Notes: generated from the sequence alone by a model not told the origin. A DNA stretch of 64,000 bases from Pedobacter hiemivivus (GCF_004331685.1 NZ_SJSM01000001.1:492994-556993); one strand, 5' to 3'. Numbered from the stretch's first letter, positions 37,588 through 47,540 are shown. A program made the numbers and translations.

Positions 37588-40413
37588 TTAATTAACTGAT
37601 TTGTCTTCGGGTATTAGTACCGCACGCACGTAGTTTTTATCATTCAAATAAATATTCATGGCTTCTTTTAATTTACCAGTTGTCATGCCATCGATGACAG
37701 CATCAAAATGCAAAATCTGTTTAGGATCAGAATCTTCCTGAAATTGACTACCCAGATAGCTCAGCCAGAAAGCGTTGGTTCCCATCGCATTTTTAGTGCC
37801 CACTTTCTGTTCTGCTTTAAATTTAGCAAGGTCATCGGCAGAAGGACCATTACTTTGGAGTTTAGCAATTTCTTCCCATACCGAAGCAATCAGTTTCTCA
37901 ACATTTGCGGGTGAGCAGCCAAAACCTACGGAAAAAGCATACCTTGACCTGGGTCTACGTGACGAAGTTAAAGATACCGAAGGAGAATATACCCCCCCCT
38001 CCTGTTCTCTCAACCTGTCATTCAACTTCAATCCAAGGATGTATTTAATGGCTTCCATATTATACCTGTTTTCTTCACTGTACTGGTAATCACCGCTGAG
38101 TACGAGCTGAACGGTTGCTTTGTCTTCCGAGCCGCTGTACAAAGTCTTTGTGATCTTGCCAGCAGGTATTTGAATTTTGAGATCCCTTGCGGCTTCTTTC
38201 CTGCCTGCTGAAGGCAGTGAGCCTAAATATTGTTCCAGTAAAGGCCTGATCTTTTTCTCATCAAAATTCCCCACCATCACAAATGTAAAATCAGATGCAT
38301 CACTAAAACGATCTTTATAGATCTCAAATGCCCTGTCCAGGCTTAACTGCTCCAGTTCGGCAAGCCCGGCAGACTTCCTGCGGACGCTATAATTGCTGAG
38401 AACAGCACTTAGGGTATCACCAAACATTTTCTCCGGGGTAAGAACAGGATTTGCAAGTGATGCTCTGGTTCTGCTCATAATCGCATTAAATGCCGCTGTA
38501 TCTTTACGGGGTTCGGTAAAATAAAGATGGATGAGTTGAAGGGCCGTTTCCAGTTCATGGGTATTGCTGTAACCGGATATGCCCTCTGTACGCTCGCCTA
38601 TGTAGGGACTCACAGATGCGGATTTTCCCGTCAATTTTTGTATTAGCATTTCTGCACTAAAATCCCCCAAGCCGCCACTTGTAACCAAAGGGGCGGCATT
38701 GGTAGCGGACTGGTAATCAACATCCGGATAAATGGAGGTTCCTCCCGGACTGTAAGCATTGAAAATGATCTCATCATTTTTAAAGGTAGTAGGCTTCAAT
38801 ATCACTCTTACCCCATTGCTAAGTTTTAGTTCGGTAATTTTCAGTTCTTTAATTTCTGTTGATGAAATCACCTTACCTTTTACCGGAGGGGAAGCAATCA
38901 GTGGCATTTTTGCAAGTTTCTTTATCAGCTTCTGTGCGTCTGTATCATCACCACTCCCCGCGACTTGCTCATATTTCGAGAACCAAGCGTTTACAGTAGC
39001 CTCATCAGGCAAAGTTGATTTGGCTGATTCAGGTGCAATCAGGATCACATCCCTGTTCGAATCAACTATATGCTGTTGGGCCATTTGGTTTAGGTGGCCC
39101 AAACTGATCGTAGGCAAATAAGCTTCAATGAGCTCTGCTTCCTTAGGTATACCAGGGCTTGCTTCTCCATGAAGAAAATGACGGACGTATTCGTTAGCGT
39201 ATTGTGCCGATTGCTTTTTATCTCGTTCAGCTAAAGAAGCCTGGATAGAAGCCAGATATTGAGACTTGGCGGCAGTAATTTCTGCTTCCGTAAATCCCTG
39301 CGCTTTGATTTTGGCCAATTCAGACCAGAATGCAGCAAAACCCTTTTCCAATTCGCCCGGTCGTGCCGAAAGCGACGCATTAAATGCATCAACATTTGCT
39401 GTTACCGAAGTTAAACCCGCACTTGCAGCCAAATAGTTCCCTGCGTTTTTCTGTGAAACTGACCTGAAACGGAGTGCCAGAACCTGGTTAAAAATGTTTC
39501 TTTTGATGTAATCCAGGTAATCTAAATGCGACTGTAATTTTTTATGAGGATATTTAATCATTACCTGCATCAATGTGCCCTGTGCCTCTTTATCCGTAAT
39601 GGCAAGAAACTGATTCTTACCGGACAACTCGATATCATATACAGGTCTGGGTTTGGATGGCTCTGGGTTCTTCAGATCTGAAAATAAATGTTCTATACGC
39701 TTTACCACATCCTTCACATCCACGTCACCAACAACAATGATTGACTGCAGATCAGGCCTATACCAGTCTTTATAAAATGAGAGAATGGTTTCACGGGTAA
39801 AATTTTTGATAACTTCTTCAGTACCTATGGGCTGACGGTCCGCATAACGGGAATGGTTAACCATCATCGGAAACGTTTGTTGCTGGATTCTTTGTTGCGC
39901 ACCATTTCTCAGCCTTTTTTCTTCCAGCACTACACCTCGCTCCTTGTCAATTTCCTTGGGGTCGAGCGTAGCTTCAGCCGCCCAGTCCCGGATTACCTGC
40001 AGCCCGCTGCTTAGCATTTTTGGGTCATCGATCGGAATGGGAAGCTGATATACCGTTTCATCGAAGGAGGTATAGGCATTCAAATCTGCTCCAAATCTGA
40101 CACCTGCCTTTTCCAGAAAATCAACCAGTGTTGCCCCAGGAAAATGAGTAGTACCGTTAAAGCTCATGTGTTCCATAAAATGGGCAAGTCCAAGTTGCTG
40201 CTCTGTTTCCAGAATCGACCCTACTTTATTTACCAGATAAAGTGTGACCCGTTTCTTTTGGTTACTGTTTTTGCGGACATAATAGCTAAAACCATTCGCC
40301 AGTTTACCGGTAACTACTTCCGGGTCGAGCGGTAATTGCTGTGCATAAGATTTATAAAAGAGCGTTGAAAACAGGCACAATAGTAGCCCGGTCAACATTT
40401 TTTTTGGATTCAT
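37588..40413 (-). CDS. M16-family (insulinase/pitrilysin-type) zinc peptidase, locus C
   Basis: 941 aa with signal peptide (MNPKKMLTGLLLCLFSTLFYKSYAQ cut after AQ). It has the two-half M16 layout. The active half carries the inverted zinc motif HFMEH (H78, E81, H82) in GLAHFMEHMSFNGTTH, with the third ligand E158 in DPKEIDKERGVVLEE, 76 residues after H82 as the family requires. A second M16C-type half follows (about 530-941), with TFVMVGNFDEKKIRPLLEQY. M16 enzymes enclose and cut peptides of limited size. In this locus it should trim peptides taken up through the SusCD pair. Hairpins lie on both sides of the gene. Confidence 0.94.
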   Translation of the reverse strand: MNPKKMLTGLLLCLFSTLFYKSYAQQLPLDPEVVTGKLANGFSYYVRKNSNQKKRVTLYLVNKVGSILETEQQLGLAHFMEHMSFNGTTHFPGATLVDFLEKAGVRFGADLNAYTSFDETVYQLPIPIDDPKMLSSGLQVIRDWAAEATLDPKEIDKERGVVLEEKRLRNGAQQRIQQQTFPMMVNHSRYADRQPIGTEEVIKNFTRETILSFYKDWYRPDLQSIIVVGDVDVKDVVKRIEHLFSDLKNPEPSKPRPVYDIELSGKNQFLAITDKEAQGTLMQVMIKYPHKKLQSHLDYLDYIKRNIFNQVLALRFRSVSQKNAGNYLAASAGLTSVTANVDAFNASLSARPGELEKGFAAFWSELAKIKAQGFTEAEITAAKSQYLASIQASLAERDKKQSAQYANEYVRHFLHGEASPGIPKEAELIEAYLPTISLGHLNQMAQQHIVDSNRDVILIAPESAKSTLPDEATVNAWFSKYEQVAGSGDDTDAQKLIKKLAKMPLIASPPVKGKVISSTEIKELKITELKLSNGVRVILKPTTFKNDEIIFNAYSPGGTSIYPDVDYQSATNAAPLVTSGGLGDFSAEMLIQKLTGKSASVSPYIGERTEGISGYSNTHELETALQLIHLYFTEPRKDTAAFNAIMSRTRASLANPVLTPEKMFGDTLSAVLSNYSVRRKSAGLAELEQLSLDRAFEIYKDRFSDASDFTFVMVGNFDEKKIRPLLEQYLGSLPSAGRKEAARDLKIQIPAGKITKTLYSGSEDKATVQLVLSGDYQYSEENRYNMEAIKYILGLKLNDRLREQEGGVYSPSVSLTSSRRPRSRYAFSVGFGCSPANVEKLIASVWEEIAKLQSNGPSADDLAKFKAEQKVGTKNAMGTNAFWLSYLGSQFQEDSDPKQILHFDAVIDGMTTGKLKEAMNIYLNDKNYVRAVLIPEDKSVN

Positions 40414-40430
40414 ATTAAACGAAAGTTAAA

Positions 40431-40460
40431 TTGACCGGCAAGACTAAGCCTGCCGGTCAA
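40431..40460 (-). promoter_or_regulatory. Perfect stem-loop between DUF1735 gene and M16 peptidase gene
   Basis: TTGACCGGCA pairs perfectly with TGCCGGTCAA (10 bp, loop of 10). It starts 10 bases after the DUF1735 stop and ends 17 bases before the M16 ATG, i.e. in the intercistronic gap of the operon. It may act as a partial terminator or a processing-stop element. Confidence 0.65.
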
Positions 40461-40470
40461 CGTGGATGGA

Positions 40471-40971
40471 TTATTGTCCCTTAAGGGTAATAATAATAGT
40501 CTTGGAGTTTCCCGGAATATCGATACCTTCAGCACTGCTAATTGAAAAGGCGATGATGTATCTTTTGCTACCGGCAATTTTTCCCGGAATAATTTTAACA
40601 GGAAGCACACCCAGCTGCATCCCCTCTGGAATGATCGCTTCATTTGCGCTCATCTCATAAGCATCCGCAGGCAGCGGCGTAAAAGTATTAAAAGGATTAT
40701 ACTTTGCCATAGCAGCGTCATCTCTTATAAAGGCGATTTTAAGGTCGCGCGGTGCGGGAGCCTGAAACGAGTACTTAGCTATAAGGTTCAATCGGGTTAC
40801 CCCAAATGCACTATCCGTCAGAAGGGTTGGCAATATGGTTTTTGAAGGATAGTTAGATTTAGGATTGATCACAATAGGCTTTATTCCACGGTAATCTAGA
40901 ATCTCATCCTTATTTTTAAGGCAACTGCTTAATGACAACATTACCATTGCCATGAGTATATATATTTTCAT
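40471..40971 (-). CDS. DUF1735-type (BT_3987-like) lipoprotein, locus C
   Basis: 166 aa with lipobox LSSC in the signal peptide (MKIYILMAMVMLSLSSCLKN). It has a beta-rich single domain matching the DUF1735 fold: APRDLKIAFIRDDAAMAKYN, FTPLPADAYEMSANEAIIPE, LPVKIIPGKIAGSKRYIIAF and a final TIIITLKG strand. Such lipoproteins follow SusD in many utilisation loci and often carry a C-terminal binding or enzyme domain. Here nothing is attached, so a simple surface-exposed binding role is likely. It lies 23 bases after the susD-like gene. Confidence 0.82.
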   Translation of the reverse strand: MKIYILMAMVMLSLSSCLKNKDEILDYRGIKPIVINPKSNYPSKTILPTLLTDSAFGVTRLNLIAKYSFQAPAPRDLKIAFIRDDAAMAKYNPFNTFTPLPADAYEMSANEAIIPEGMQLGVLPVKIIPGKIAGSKRYIIAFSISSAEGIDIPGNSKTIIITLKGQ

Positions 40972-40994
40972 TTTTATATTTTTTAGTTAAAAAA

Positions 40995-42608
40995 TTAAGG
41001 CATCCACCAGATTTTATCCGTAAACGCATTGATCTCGCCCAGTTTTTTGATTTCAACCATATTGGTAAGGATTTCGCGCGGAGTATACATAAACCGGATG
41101 GGAACTGTATTGGCAATCCTTGTCGGATCAGCAGATACAGGTACGTCAGGAAAACGTCCATTTCTCCTGTAGTCTGTCCAGGTCTCGATCGGATCAATGC
41201 CATTCAAACCAATGTATTTCTGATACATGATCAGTTTATATTTGTCAGGTGCTGTTGTCCAGTTTACTCTTTGATTGTTTACCTGGGAGCTATACCAGGC
41301 ATTAAACACTGCATCAGAAAGTGCAGGCGTAGCTGCATTTCCACCCAGGTTAAGCCAGCGAAAAGAGGCTTTTATCGCTGTTTGATAGGCCTGCTCAGCA
41401 TCGCCCGGCAGCCATCCACGAAACACAGCTTCAGCCTGCAGAAAAGCATTCTCCACGCTGGTAATGATCCAGGAGTCCATATTATTGCCTTTAATAATGC
41501 CGCTTGAAGCAGGAGTTACTACATCTATATTCCTTGAGCCGCCAACTGCTGATAGATAAACCCGGTTCTGATAAGGATATTGGAAGGAACTAAATGACAG
41601 TCCAAAACGGCTCCCCCTGAAATTTGAAGGTGCTGGTTGCGGAAAAGGTTCAGCACCACTAGCTGGTTTAACATTGTCTGTGGAGGAATAAATGAAGCCA
41701 ATCCTGGGATCATTGTCACTTTTGAGCATATTAAGCCCATACTCATTGGCGTGCGCCATATCTGGACTGGTTATTCCAGTATAAATATCTCCTCTTGCTC
41801 CTCCTCTGATATTATGACTGGAATAAAGACCAAAATAAGGATTTACGGCAGTTGAAATGATCCAACCAGGATTCACAGCCCCTTCAACCCCCATAGGAAG
41901 AAAGCCTGATCCCTGGTCTTTGATTACCTGAATCTCAGCAGCAATATAAGCTGCCCTATCAGGACGGTTAGCCTGATGGATTAATAAACGCAGTTTTAAG
42001 GTATTGATAAACTGTAGCCATTTTGTTTTGTCGCCATGAAACATGATATCGCTTATGGTAATTTTTAAATTCTTAGTCACATCCGCATTTTTAATCAGTC
42101 CGCTTGCCTCAGTCAACTGTTTGATCAGATCATCATAAATCGGTTGACCATTATCGTATTTCGGATGAAGAATAGCGGGATTGTAAGCCTCTGTATAGGG
42201 AACAAAATTTAACTTGTCCACACAACGGCTCCACATTAACGCGCGAACAACCTTGGCAATACCAAGATAAAATTCCTGTCCCAGATCTGCAGATTTTTGT
42301 TCAAGTATAGGGACGCTGGAGGAAGCAATAGAGCCTGTTACAACGTCTGTATAGTTAGTAAGGCTTTGGTTTGTTCCCAACGTCGGAGCCGCCCAATAGC
42401 CTAGCCACATCGACAGAATCTCGAAATCAGGCGGGAGTGCAGCACATTCAAGAAGTAATGGCGGCAACAATAAATCCGGCGTAACTACATTATCTGTCAA
42501 CTGTTGGGGATTGTAATTTACATCCAGCCATCCCTTTTTACAGCTACTTTGCGACAGGAAAGTCAACAAAATTGCTGCTATTAATGTAAAGTTAAAATAT
42601 CGTTTCAT
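40995..42608 (-). CDS. SusD-like_2-type nutrient-binding lipoprotein, locus C
   Basis: 537 aa with lipobox SQSSC and mature start CKKGWLDVNYNPQQL. The sequence TPDLLLPPLLLECAALPPDF and MWLGYWAAPTLGTNQSLTNY, plus YTEAYNPAILHPKYDNGQPI, fit the SusD-like_2 branch (nutrient-binding SusD/RagB lipoproteins) and not the canonical family of loci A and B. The C-terminus has GLNGIDPIETWTDYRRNGRF and ends ending IWWMP. It pairs with the SusC directly upstream (17-base gap). This branch often goes with peptide-linked loci, which agrees with the M16 peptidase downstream; the ligand itself is not visible. Confidence 0.92.
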   Translation of the reverse strand: MKRYFNFTLIAAILLTFLSQSSCKKGWLDVNYNPQQLTDNVVTPDLLLPPLLLECAALPPDFEILSMWLGYWAAPTLGTNQSLTNYTDVVTGSIASSSVPILEQKSADLGQEFYLGIAKVVRALMWSRCVDKLNFVPYTEAYNPAILHPKYDNGQPIYDDLIKQLTEASGLIKNADVTKNLKITISDIMFHGDKTKWLQFINTLKLRLLIHQANRPDRAAYIAAEIQVIKDQGSGFLPMGVEGAVNPGWIISTAVNPYFGLYSSHNIRGGARGDIYTGITSPDMAHANEYGLNMLKSDNDPRIGFIYSSTDNVKPASGAEPFPQPAPSNFRGSRFGLSFSSFQYPYQNRVYLSAVGGSRNIDVVTPASSGIIKGNNMDSWIITSVENAFLQAEAVFRGWLPGDAEQAYQTAIKASFRWLNLGGNAATPALSDAVFNAWYSSQVNNQRVNWTTAPDKYKLIMYQKYIGLNGIDPIETWTDYRRNGRFPDVPVSADPTRIANTVPIRFMYTPREILTNMVEIKKLGEINAFTDKIWWMP

Positions 42609-42625
42609 ATGTTTAGATTATAATG

Positions 42626-45600
42626 TTAAAAGGATAAACCAAATGTAAATCCATATAGAATCAGCCCAGGACCTGCATTTGCATCAGCAGAGCCACCACT
42701 CACATTATTTGTGTCACTAGTTGAGTTTTGGCCAACCACTGTAGCTCTACTCTGAGGTATGCCCGGGCCCTGGCTTAATACAGGATCTCCGTATATATTA
42801 GAGCGGGGATAAAAAGAGAACACATTATTGGCGTAAATACTTCCCGAAATCTTTTTTACCCACTTGGTTTTCAACGGCATTTCATATTGCAGTGAAACCT
42901 CTCTTATTCTCCAGTATGATGCGTTCGTAATGGTGTGGATACTTGCCGCTGCGAACCTGGAAAAAAGATCTTTTCCTGCATTGGAAACTGGCACATCCTT
43001 ATTCTCAATAAAATGGCCAGGACTGTCTTCAATTACTGAATTTGGGAATACAAAAATTTCCCTATTGTTTATTAAAGTTAAATTGCTTACACCTGTTTGT
43101 ATATTTGCGGAACTAAACTGAAAATGATTTCCAGCTGAATAATCTGCTTGGGAACTCAGTGTAAAACGCTTATACCTTACACTCAAAGTGACGCCGCCCT
43201 GGTATATCGGTAATGTCTTTCCTGCTATTTTTGGATTCTGTGTATCTACAGTAGGTAATCCAGTATTTTTATCTACAATTACCTTTCCCTCCGGGTTTCT
43301 TTTAAAATCTGTTACCGGATATTCAAATGCCGAATGTCCTTCTCTCGCATAAAACAAATTCCCGTATGGATCATTCATAATAAATGTACCATTGTAAATA
43401 TCGGCGACCTGTAAAACTTCATTATTATTGATAGAAAACCGTCCTGTAAGGGATATGTCAATATCTTTTCCAAAGTCCACAAGTGGGTTTATACCTAAAT
43501 CAAATTCCCATCCAGTATTTTTAAAGCGACCTGCATTATCTGTACCAGGATATCCGCTATATGGAGGAATACCTACAGCCATGATCACACCATTATTAAT
43601 CTGATGGTAATAAGCAGCATCAAATTTGATCCGGTTTTCCAGAAAAGCTAGCTCTGTTCCATACTCCTGCGAAAACACTTTTTCAGGTTTGATTAAAGGA
43701 TTAGGATTCCCTGTTAAAGCATATCCAAGAACTGATTTTCCAGTGGTTGGATTTGTAATGGGAAATGGAATCAGCAATTGGAAAGTCTTTTCACTTTGCT
43801 GGGGAAGAATATTCATATTCGCAGTAAATGCGGCCGACAGCCTTAGCTTGAAAATATCAATCCAGGATTGTTCCTTTAAAAAAGGCACGATCTCTTTCAG
43901 GATCAGTGAGGTATTTGCACCAAAATAAAGATCCTTTCCTCTGGCCACTTTTGCCCGCTTTGAATCCCATTCATTACGCCCGGTAAGCTCCAGGAAAATC
44001 CTATCCTTATAACCTAAAGAGACATTTCCGAAAGCTGAAATGCTCCTTGTCGTTGTATGTTTCTCTTGTCCGGCAACACCTTGATCAGTCCTCACGAAGA
44101 CATTATTAAACACTGGAACTACAAGATTGGCAGAGGTTTGAAGCGCCTTATCAAAATTGTCGCGAATGCTGTTGCCCAGGTTTGCGCGGATCAGGAAGTC
44201 GCCGGATTTGTGAATTGTTGAGATTAACAGATCATTGTTAAATGCTGTAGCGCTGCTAAATTGATCAATGGTAGATGCATCTTTATCCAGTCCTTTAACC
44301 GGATCTACCCTGGCGAAGTCTGAAAAGATAATGGGCTGCGCATTTATTTTATTATTTGTCCCCTGATAGTTCACAGAAATCTGATCCTTGATGTTCAGCC
44401 ATTTGAATGGCTTAAAGTTTGCAATAAAATTACCTGTAAAAGCATTAGCTCTTGCTAAAGACCTGGTCATATCCAGCGCGGCATAAGGGTTTATGCCAAA
44501 CCAATAGTTGTCCAATGTCGCCCAATGAGAATTTTTATAATCCTTGTAGCTTAATAAAGGTATAAAACTGGGGGTGTTTAAAACCTTTGAACTCACATCA
44601 GCTCCCCTGTCAGCTATTGTATTGGAGTAATTTACATTAAGCTGCAAATCCAATAGCTTTCCAACTTTCTTGTTGGTACTGTATAAGAAAGTAGATTGCC
44701 TGGTTTTATCCCCCGGCAACAATCCAGTCTGATCGTTATATCCTGCACCTATATAATAGGAAGAGTTTAGATTTCCTTCTGCAATGGAAACATTGGCGCG
44801 CGTGTTCCTGGCGACATTAAAAAAATTGTAGCGGTCATCCAGATCACTGTAAGGAACTTCCTGATAATTACCATCCTTATCAGGAAAGCCTACCCTGATA
44901 ATTTTCCCATCATAAGCAGGCCCCCAGTTACCGGGTTGTGCGCCCCCAACTCCAAAACCACTCTCATCACCTACACCAAACGTCCGTTGATCAGACCGCT
45001 GTCTATAATCATACCGAGTGTAGGAGGAATTTACCCTAGCATTGATACTCATCTCCCCCTGCTTCACTTTTTTGGTGGTAATGATGATCACACCGTTTAC
45101 ACCTTCCGGTCCATACATAGCCGTTGCATTGGCGCCTTTTAACACTGTTACTTCTTCAACATCCGCAGGATTTAAGTTGTTGATAAATTCTAACGAGCGC
45201 TGTGCAGCATTCATGTCGCCACCAAAAGAAAGCGGTGCGCCGTTAAATATAAATAGAGGCTGGTTATTACTCGACTGGCCAAATGACCGGATTCCTCTTA
45301 ACAGTACCCGCATTTTAGGGGACATTTCCGAGCTTTGGCTCATGATATTCAGGCCGGAAACCTTTCCTATCAAACCATTCAATATATTCCCGCTATTGGC
45401 CTTATTGATAGCTTCTCCTGTTACCTGGGCAACCGAATATCCCAGTTCTTTTTTACTCCGTTCTATTCCATAAGCGGTTGTAACACTTACTTCCTGAAGG
45501 TTCGCAGAAATTGCACGTAAAGTAATGGTGCCCTTAATTTTATTGGCCGGAATTTCCAAAGTACGGTGACCGACAAATGATATGACGACAATAGCTTGTT

Positions 45601-46126
45601 CGTCAACGGACTTAAGTAAAAAAGCTCCATTGTTATCCGAAATCACGTACCTGTTTGTTCCCTTAATCTTTATGTTTGTTCCGGGCAAAGCATTTCCTTT
45701 TTCATCCAAAATCTTACCATTGATATCAATTTCTTGAAAACGGGCAACAAGATTGTCCAAAAATGTCTTTTCCTCCGGTTTCACAGAGATGTCTTTATCC
45801 CTTATATTAAAGGACAAATCATGTGCTGTCAAAACTTTTTTCAAGACTGGCTCCAGATCCTCGTTTTCAAAATCAACATTGATTTTCCTGGAATCATTAA
45901 TCAATTGGTTAGAATAAAAGACATTATATCCGGTTTGCTTTTTTATGGCTCGGAAGAATTCCTTCAGGGTAATCTCTTTTTGGCTAAGCGTAATTTTTTG
46001 GGCGAAACCGCTTGCGCTAACCTGCATTATGGCTATCAATAATAGAAATGTGGTGATTTTCATAACCAGCAATAGTTTTTTCATGTGGTAGGTATACCAG
46101 CATGGGTTCTTAGTACAAATTTTCAT
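42626..46126 (-). CDS. SusC/RagA TonB-linked receptor with STN domain, locus C
   Basis: An 1166-aa receptor. Long Pedobacter-type N-terminus with signal peptide (VMKITTFLLLIAIMQVSASG, cut after FAQ). STN domain at about 50-115 (TLKEFFRAIKKQTGYNVFYS), CarboxypepD-regulatory domain at about 133-208 (INGKILDEKGNALPGTNIKI), plug at about 215-340 with the variant signature VLKGANATAMYGPEGVNGVI, and a barrel ending YGFTFGLSF. The plug signature (GANATAMYG) differs from loci A and B, in line with its SusD-like_2 partner. A 241-base leader with stem-loops separates it from fecR. The STN domain ties it to the sigma/FecR pair upstream. Confidence 0.94.
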   Translation of the reverse strand: MKICTKNPCWYTYHMKKLLLVMKITTFLLLIAIMQVSASGFAQKITLSQKEITLKEFFRAIKKQTGYNVFYSNQLINDSRKINVDFENEDLEPVLKKVLTAHDLSFNIRDKDISVKPEEKTFLDNLVARFQEIDINGKILDEKGNALPGTNIKIKGTNRYVISDNNGAFLLKSVDEQAIVVISFVGHRTLEIPANKIKGTITLRAISANLQEVSVTTAYGIERSKKELGYSVAQVTGEAINKANSGNILNGLIGKVSGLNIMSQSSEMSPKMRVLLRGIRSFGQSSNNQPLFIFNGAPLSFGGDMNAAQRSLEFINNLNPADVEEVTVLKGANATAMYGPEGVNGVIIITTKKVKQGEMSINARVNSSYTRYDYRQRSDQRTFGVGDESGFGVGGAQPGNWGPAYDGKIIRVGFPDKDGNYQEVPYSDLDDRYNFFNVARNTRANVSIAEGNLNSSYYIGAGYNDQTGLLPGDKTRQSTFLYSTNKKVGKLLDLQLNVNYSNTIADRGADVSSKVLNTPSFIPLLSYKDYKNSHWATLDNYWFGINPYAALDMTRSLARANAFTGNFIANFKPFKWLNIKDQISVNYQGTNNKINAQPIIFSDFARVDPVKGLDKDASTIDQFSSATAFNNDLLISTIHKSGDFLIRANLGNSIRDNFDKALQTSANLVVPVFNNVFVRTDQGVAGQEKHTTTRSISAFGNVSLGYKDRIFLELTGRNEWDSKRAKVARGKDLYFGANTSLILKEIVPFLKEQSWIDIFKLRLSAAFTANMNILPQQSEKTFQLLIPFPITNPTTGKSVLGYALTGNPNPLIKPEKVFSQEYGTELAFLENRIKFDAAYYHQINNGVIMAVGIPPYSGYPGTDNAGRFKNTGWEFDLGINPLVDFGKDIDISLTGRFSINNNEVLQVADIYNGTFIMNDPYGNLFYAREGHSAFEYPVTDFKRNPEGKVIVDKNTGLPTVDTQNPKIAGKTLPIYQGGVTLSVRYKRFTLSSQADYSAGNHFQFSSANIQTGVSNLTLINNREIFVFPNSVIEDSPGHFIENKDVPVSNAGKDLFSRFAAASIHTITNASYWRIREVSLQYEMPLKTKWVKKISGSIYANNVFSFYPRSNIYGDPVLSQGPGIPQSRATVVGQNSTSDTNNVSGGSADANAGPGLILYGFTFGLSF

Positions 46127-46191
46127 ACATTTGGTTGTTTGGGTTTGAATCGTAAATTGATTTTCAAGATTTGTTGGCGGTAATTAACCTG

Positions 46192-46253
46192 AACATTCGA
46201 CCGGGAATGTTTGCTGCATTCCTGGTCTGCTTTCACACCTTGTCATTGGTGTG
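46192..46253 (-). promoter_or_regulatory. Structured leader between fecR and susC, locus C
   Basis: In the sense (minus) direction the leader has a first hairpin, CACACC with GGTGTG (46234-46253). Then come three short segments: A (plus 46217-46222), B (46204-46210) and C (46192-46198). A can pair with B (GGAATG with CATTCC), and B with C (AACATTC with GAATGTT), but not both at once. This is the form of an alternating RNA structure, about 65-130 bases ahead of the susC ATG. Confidence 0.45.
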
Positions 46254-46367
46254 CTCTTCCCTGGCATTAAGGATCTCTTTTTAATTTGGTGTGTTTCATT
46301 CGTTTAGTTGATTAAGTATTTATTATGACAGGAGTCGGTTAGTCTCCATGATGATTCAGTTAATCGC

Positions 46368-47540
46368 CTATCGGCTGATAAAAATTTTTCTTCCTTCTAT
46401 TTTAAATTTAAGATCGCTGCTGTCATTGAATGTTTTAAGCACTTTGGAAACATTTGACGATTTGGACACTGTCCCCGAAAAAGTCTGAGTTTCTTCTTCA
46501 GTCCCCTGATAAACCACCTCTACATCATACCATCTGGCCACTTTACGCATGATCGATTGCAGACTTTCATTTTCAAATGAAAAAACGCCATTTTTCCAAT
46601 CTACAAATGATTCGGCATTGACATTTTTGATCTGGATATCCCCTGCGGCATATCTAGCCTGCTGGTTAGGCTTAAGAATCCTGATGTTCAATTTATTCCT
46701 GACCTCCACACTTCCCTCCAGCAAAGTGGTTTGAGTGGCCTCATCCTCCGCGTAAGAACTGATGTTAAAATGTGTACCCAAAACTTTCACCTGCTGCCCA
46801 TTGCTCTCCACTATAAATGGATGCATTTTGTCCTTGGATACCTCGAAATATGCTTCTCCCTCTAGTTTTATGAGACGTACTCCTTTTTGTAATAAACCCA
46901 TACTATAAGTCAGACTTGAAGAAGCATTCATCCAGACTTTGGAATGATCAGGCAGAGTTAACATGTACGTTTGTCCTCTGCCTGTAGAGAGTGTATTTAT
47001 TTCCTGAGACGATTTTAAGCTGTTCTTATCTGTTTGATAAATGATTCCCCCATCAGCCGTCTTAGTGATAATGATACCAGAATCCTGAGCGATCTTACCA
47101 TTAATAGCTTGCTCTAAACTAATTTTATCCCCGTTACCAAGTGTAAGTGTCGCACTTGATTTCCCTGGTAGCACATCATTAACATAATCTACTTGTTCCA
47201 GTATTCCATCGTTGGACGAAAAGAAATAGATACTGGATAGAATTATAACCACAGCTGCTACTGCTGCTGTTAACTTATACCAAAGTGGTGTGGTTGATTT
47301 CAATGGTTTATGACCATTGAGGCGGCTCATGGTTTTACTCCATATCGCAGCTTTATTTGCAGACTCATATTTGTTGATCTTATTACGGACTTCCTGCTCC
47401 AGATTAAAATCATTGAAAAGTCGGCGGTTATCCTCAGACAGTTCAAGCCAAGCATTCAGTTCTAGCTCCTGCATAGCATTCAATCCTCCTTTTAAATGCG
47501 CTTTAATTAACCTGGAGATATGAAATTCTTTTTCAAGCAT
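46368..47540 (-). CDS. FecR-family anti-sigma factor, locus C
   Basis: 390 aa. Cytoplasmic anti-sigma part about 1-80 (ISRLIKAHLKGGLNAMQELE), membrane helix about 88-105 (LTAAVAAVVIILSSIYFF), then the FecR domain (LPDHSKVWMNASSSLTYSMG, GEAYFEVSKDKMHPF, VKVLGTHFNISSYA) and the DUF4974 domain (VFSFENESLQSIMRKVARWY, IEGRKIFISR). It resembles the locus B copy closely in layout. It lies 107 bases after the sigma gene on the same strand and ahead of the structured susC leader. It should pass the SusC signal to the sigma factor of locus C. Confidence 0.93.
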   Translation of the reverse strand: MLEKEFHISRLIKAHLKGGLNAMQELELNAWLELSEDNRRLFNDFNLEQEVRNKINKYESANKAAIWSKTMSRLNGHKPLKSTTPLWYKLTAAVAAVVIILSSIYFFSSNDGILEQVDYVNDVLPGKSSATLTLGNGDKISLEQAINGKIAQDSGIIITKTADGGIIYQTDKNSLKSSQEINTLSTGRGQTYMLTLPDHSKVWMNASSSLTYSMGLLQKGVRLIKLEGEAYFEVSKDKMHPFIVESNGQQVKVLGTHFNISSYAEDEATQTTLLEGSVEVRNKLNIRILKPNQQARYAAGDIQIKNVNAESFVDWKNGVFSFENESLQSIMRKVARWYDVEVVYQGTEEETQTFSGTVSKSSNVSKVLKTFNDSSDLKFKIEGRKIFISR

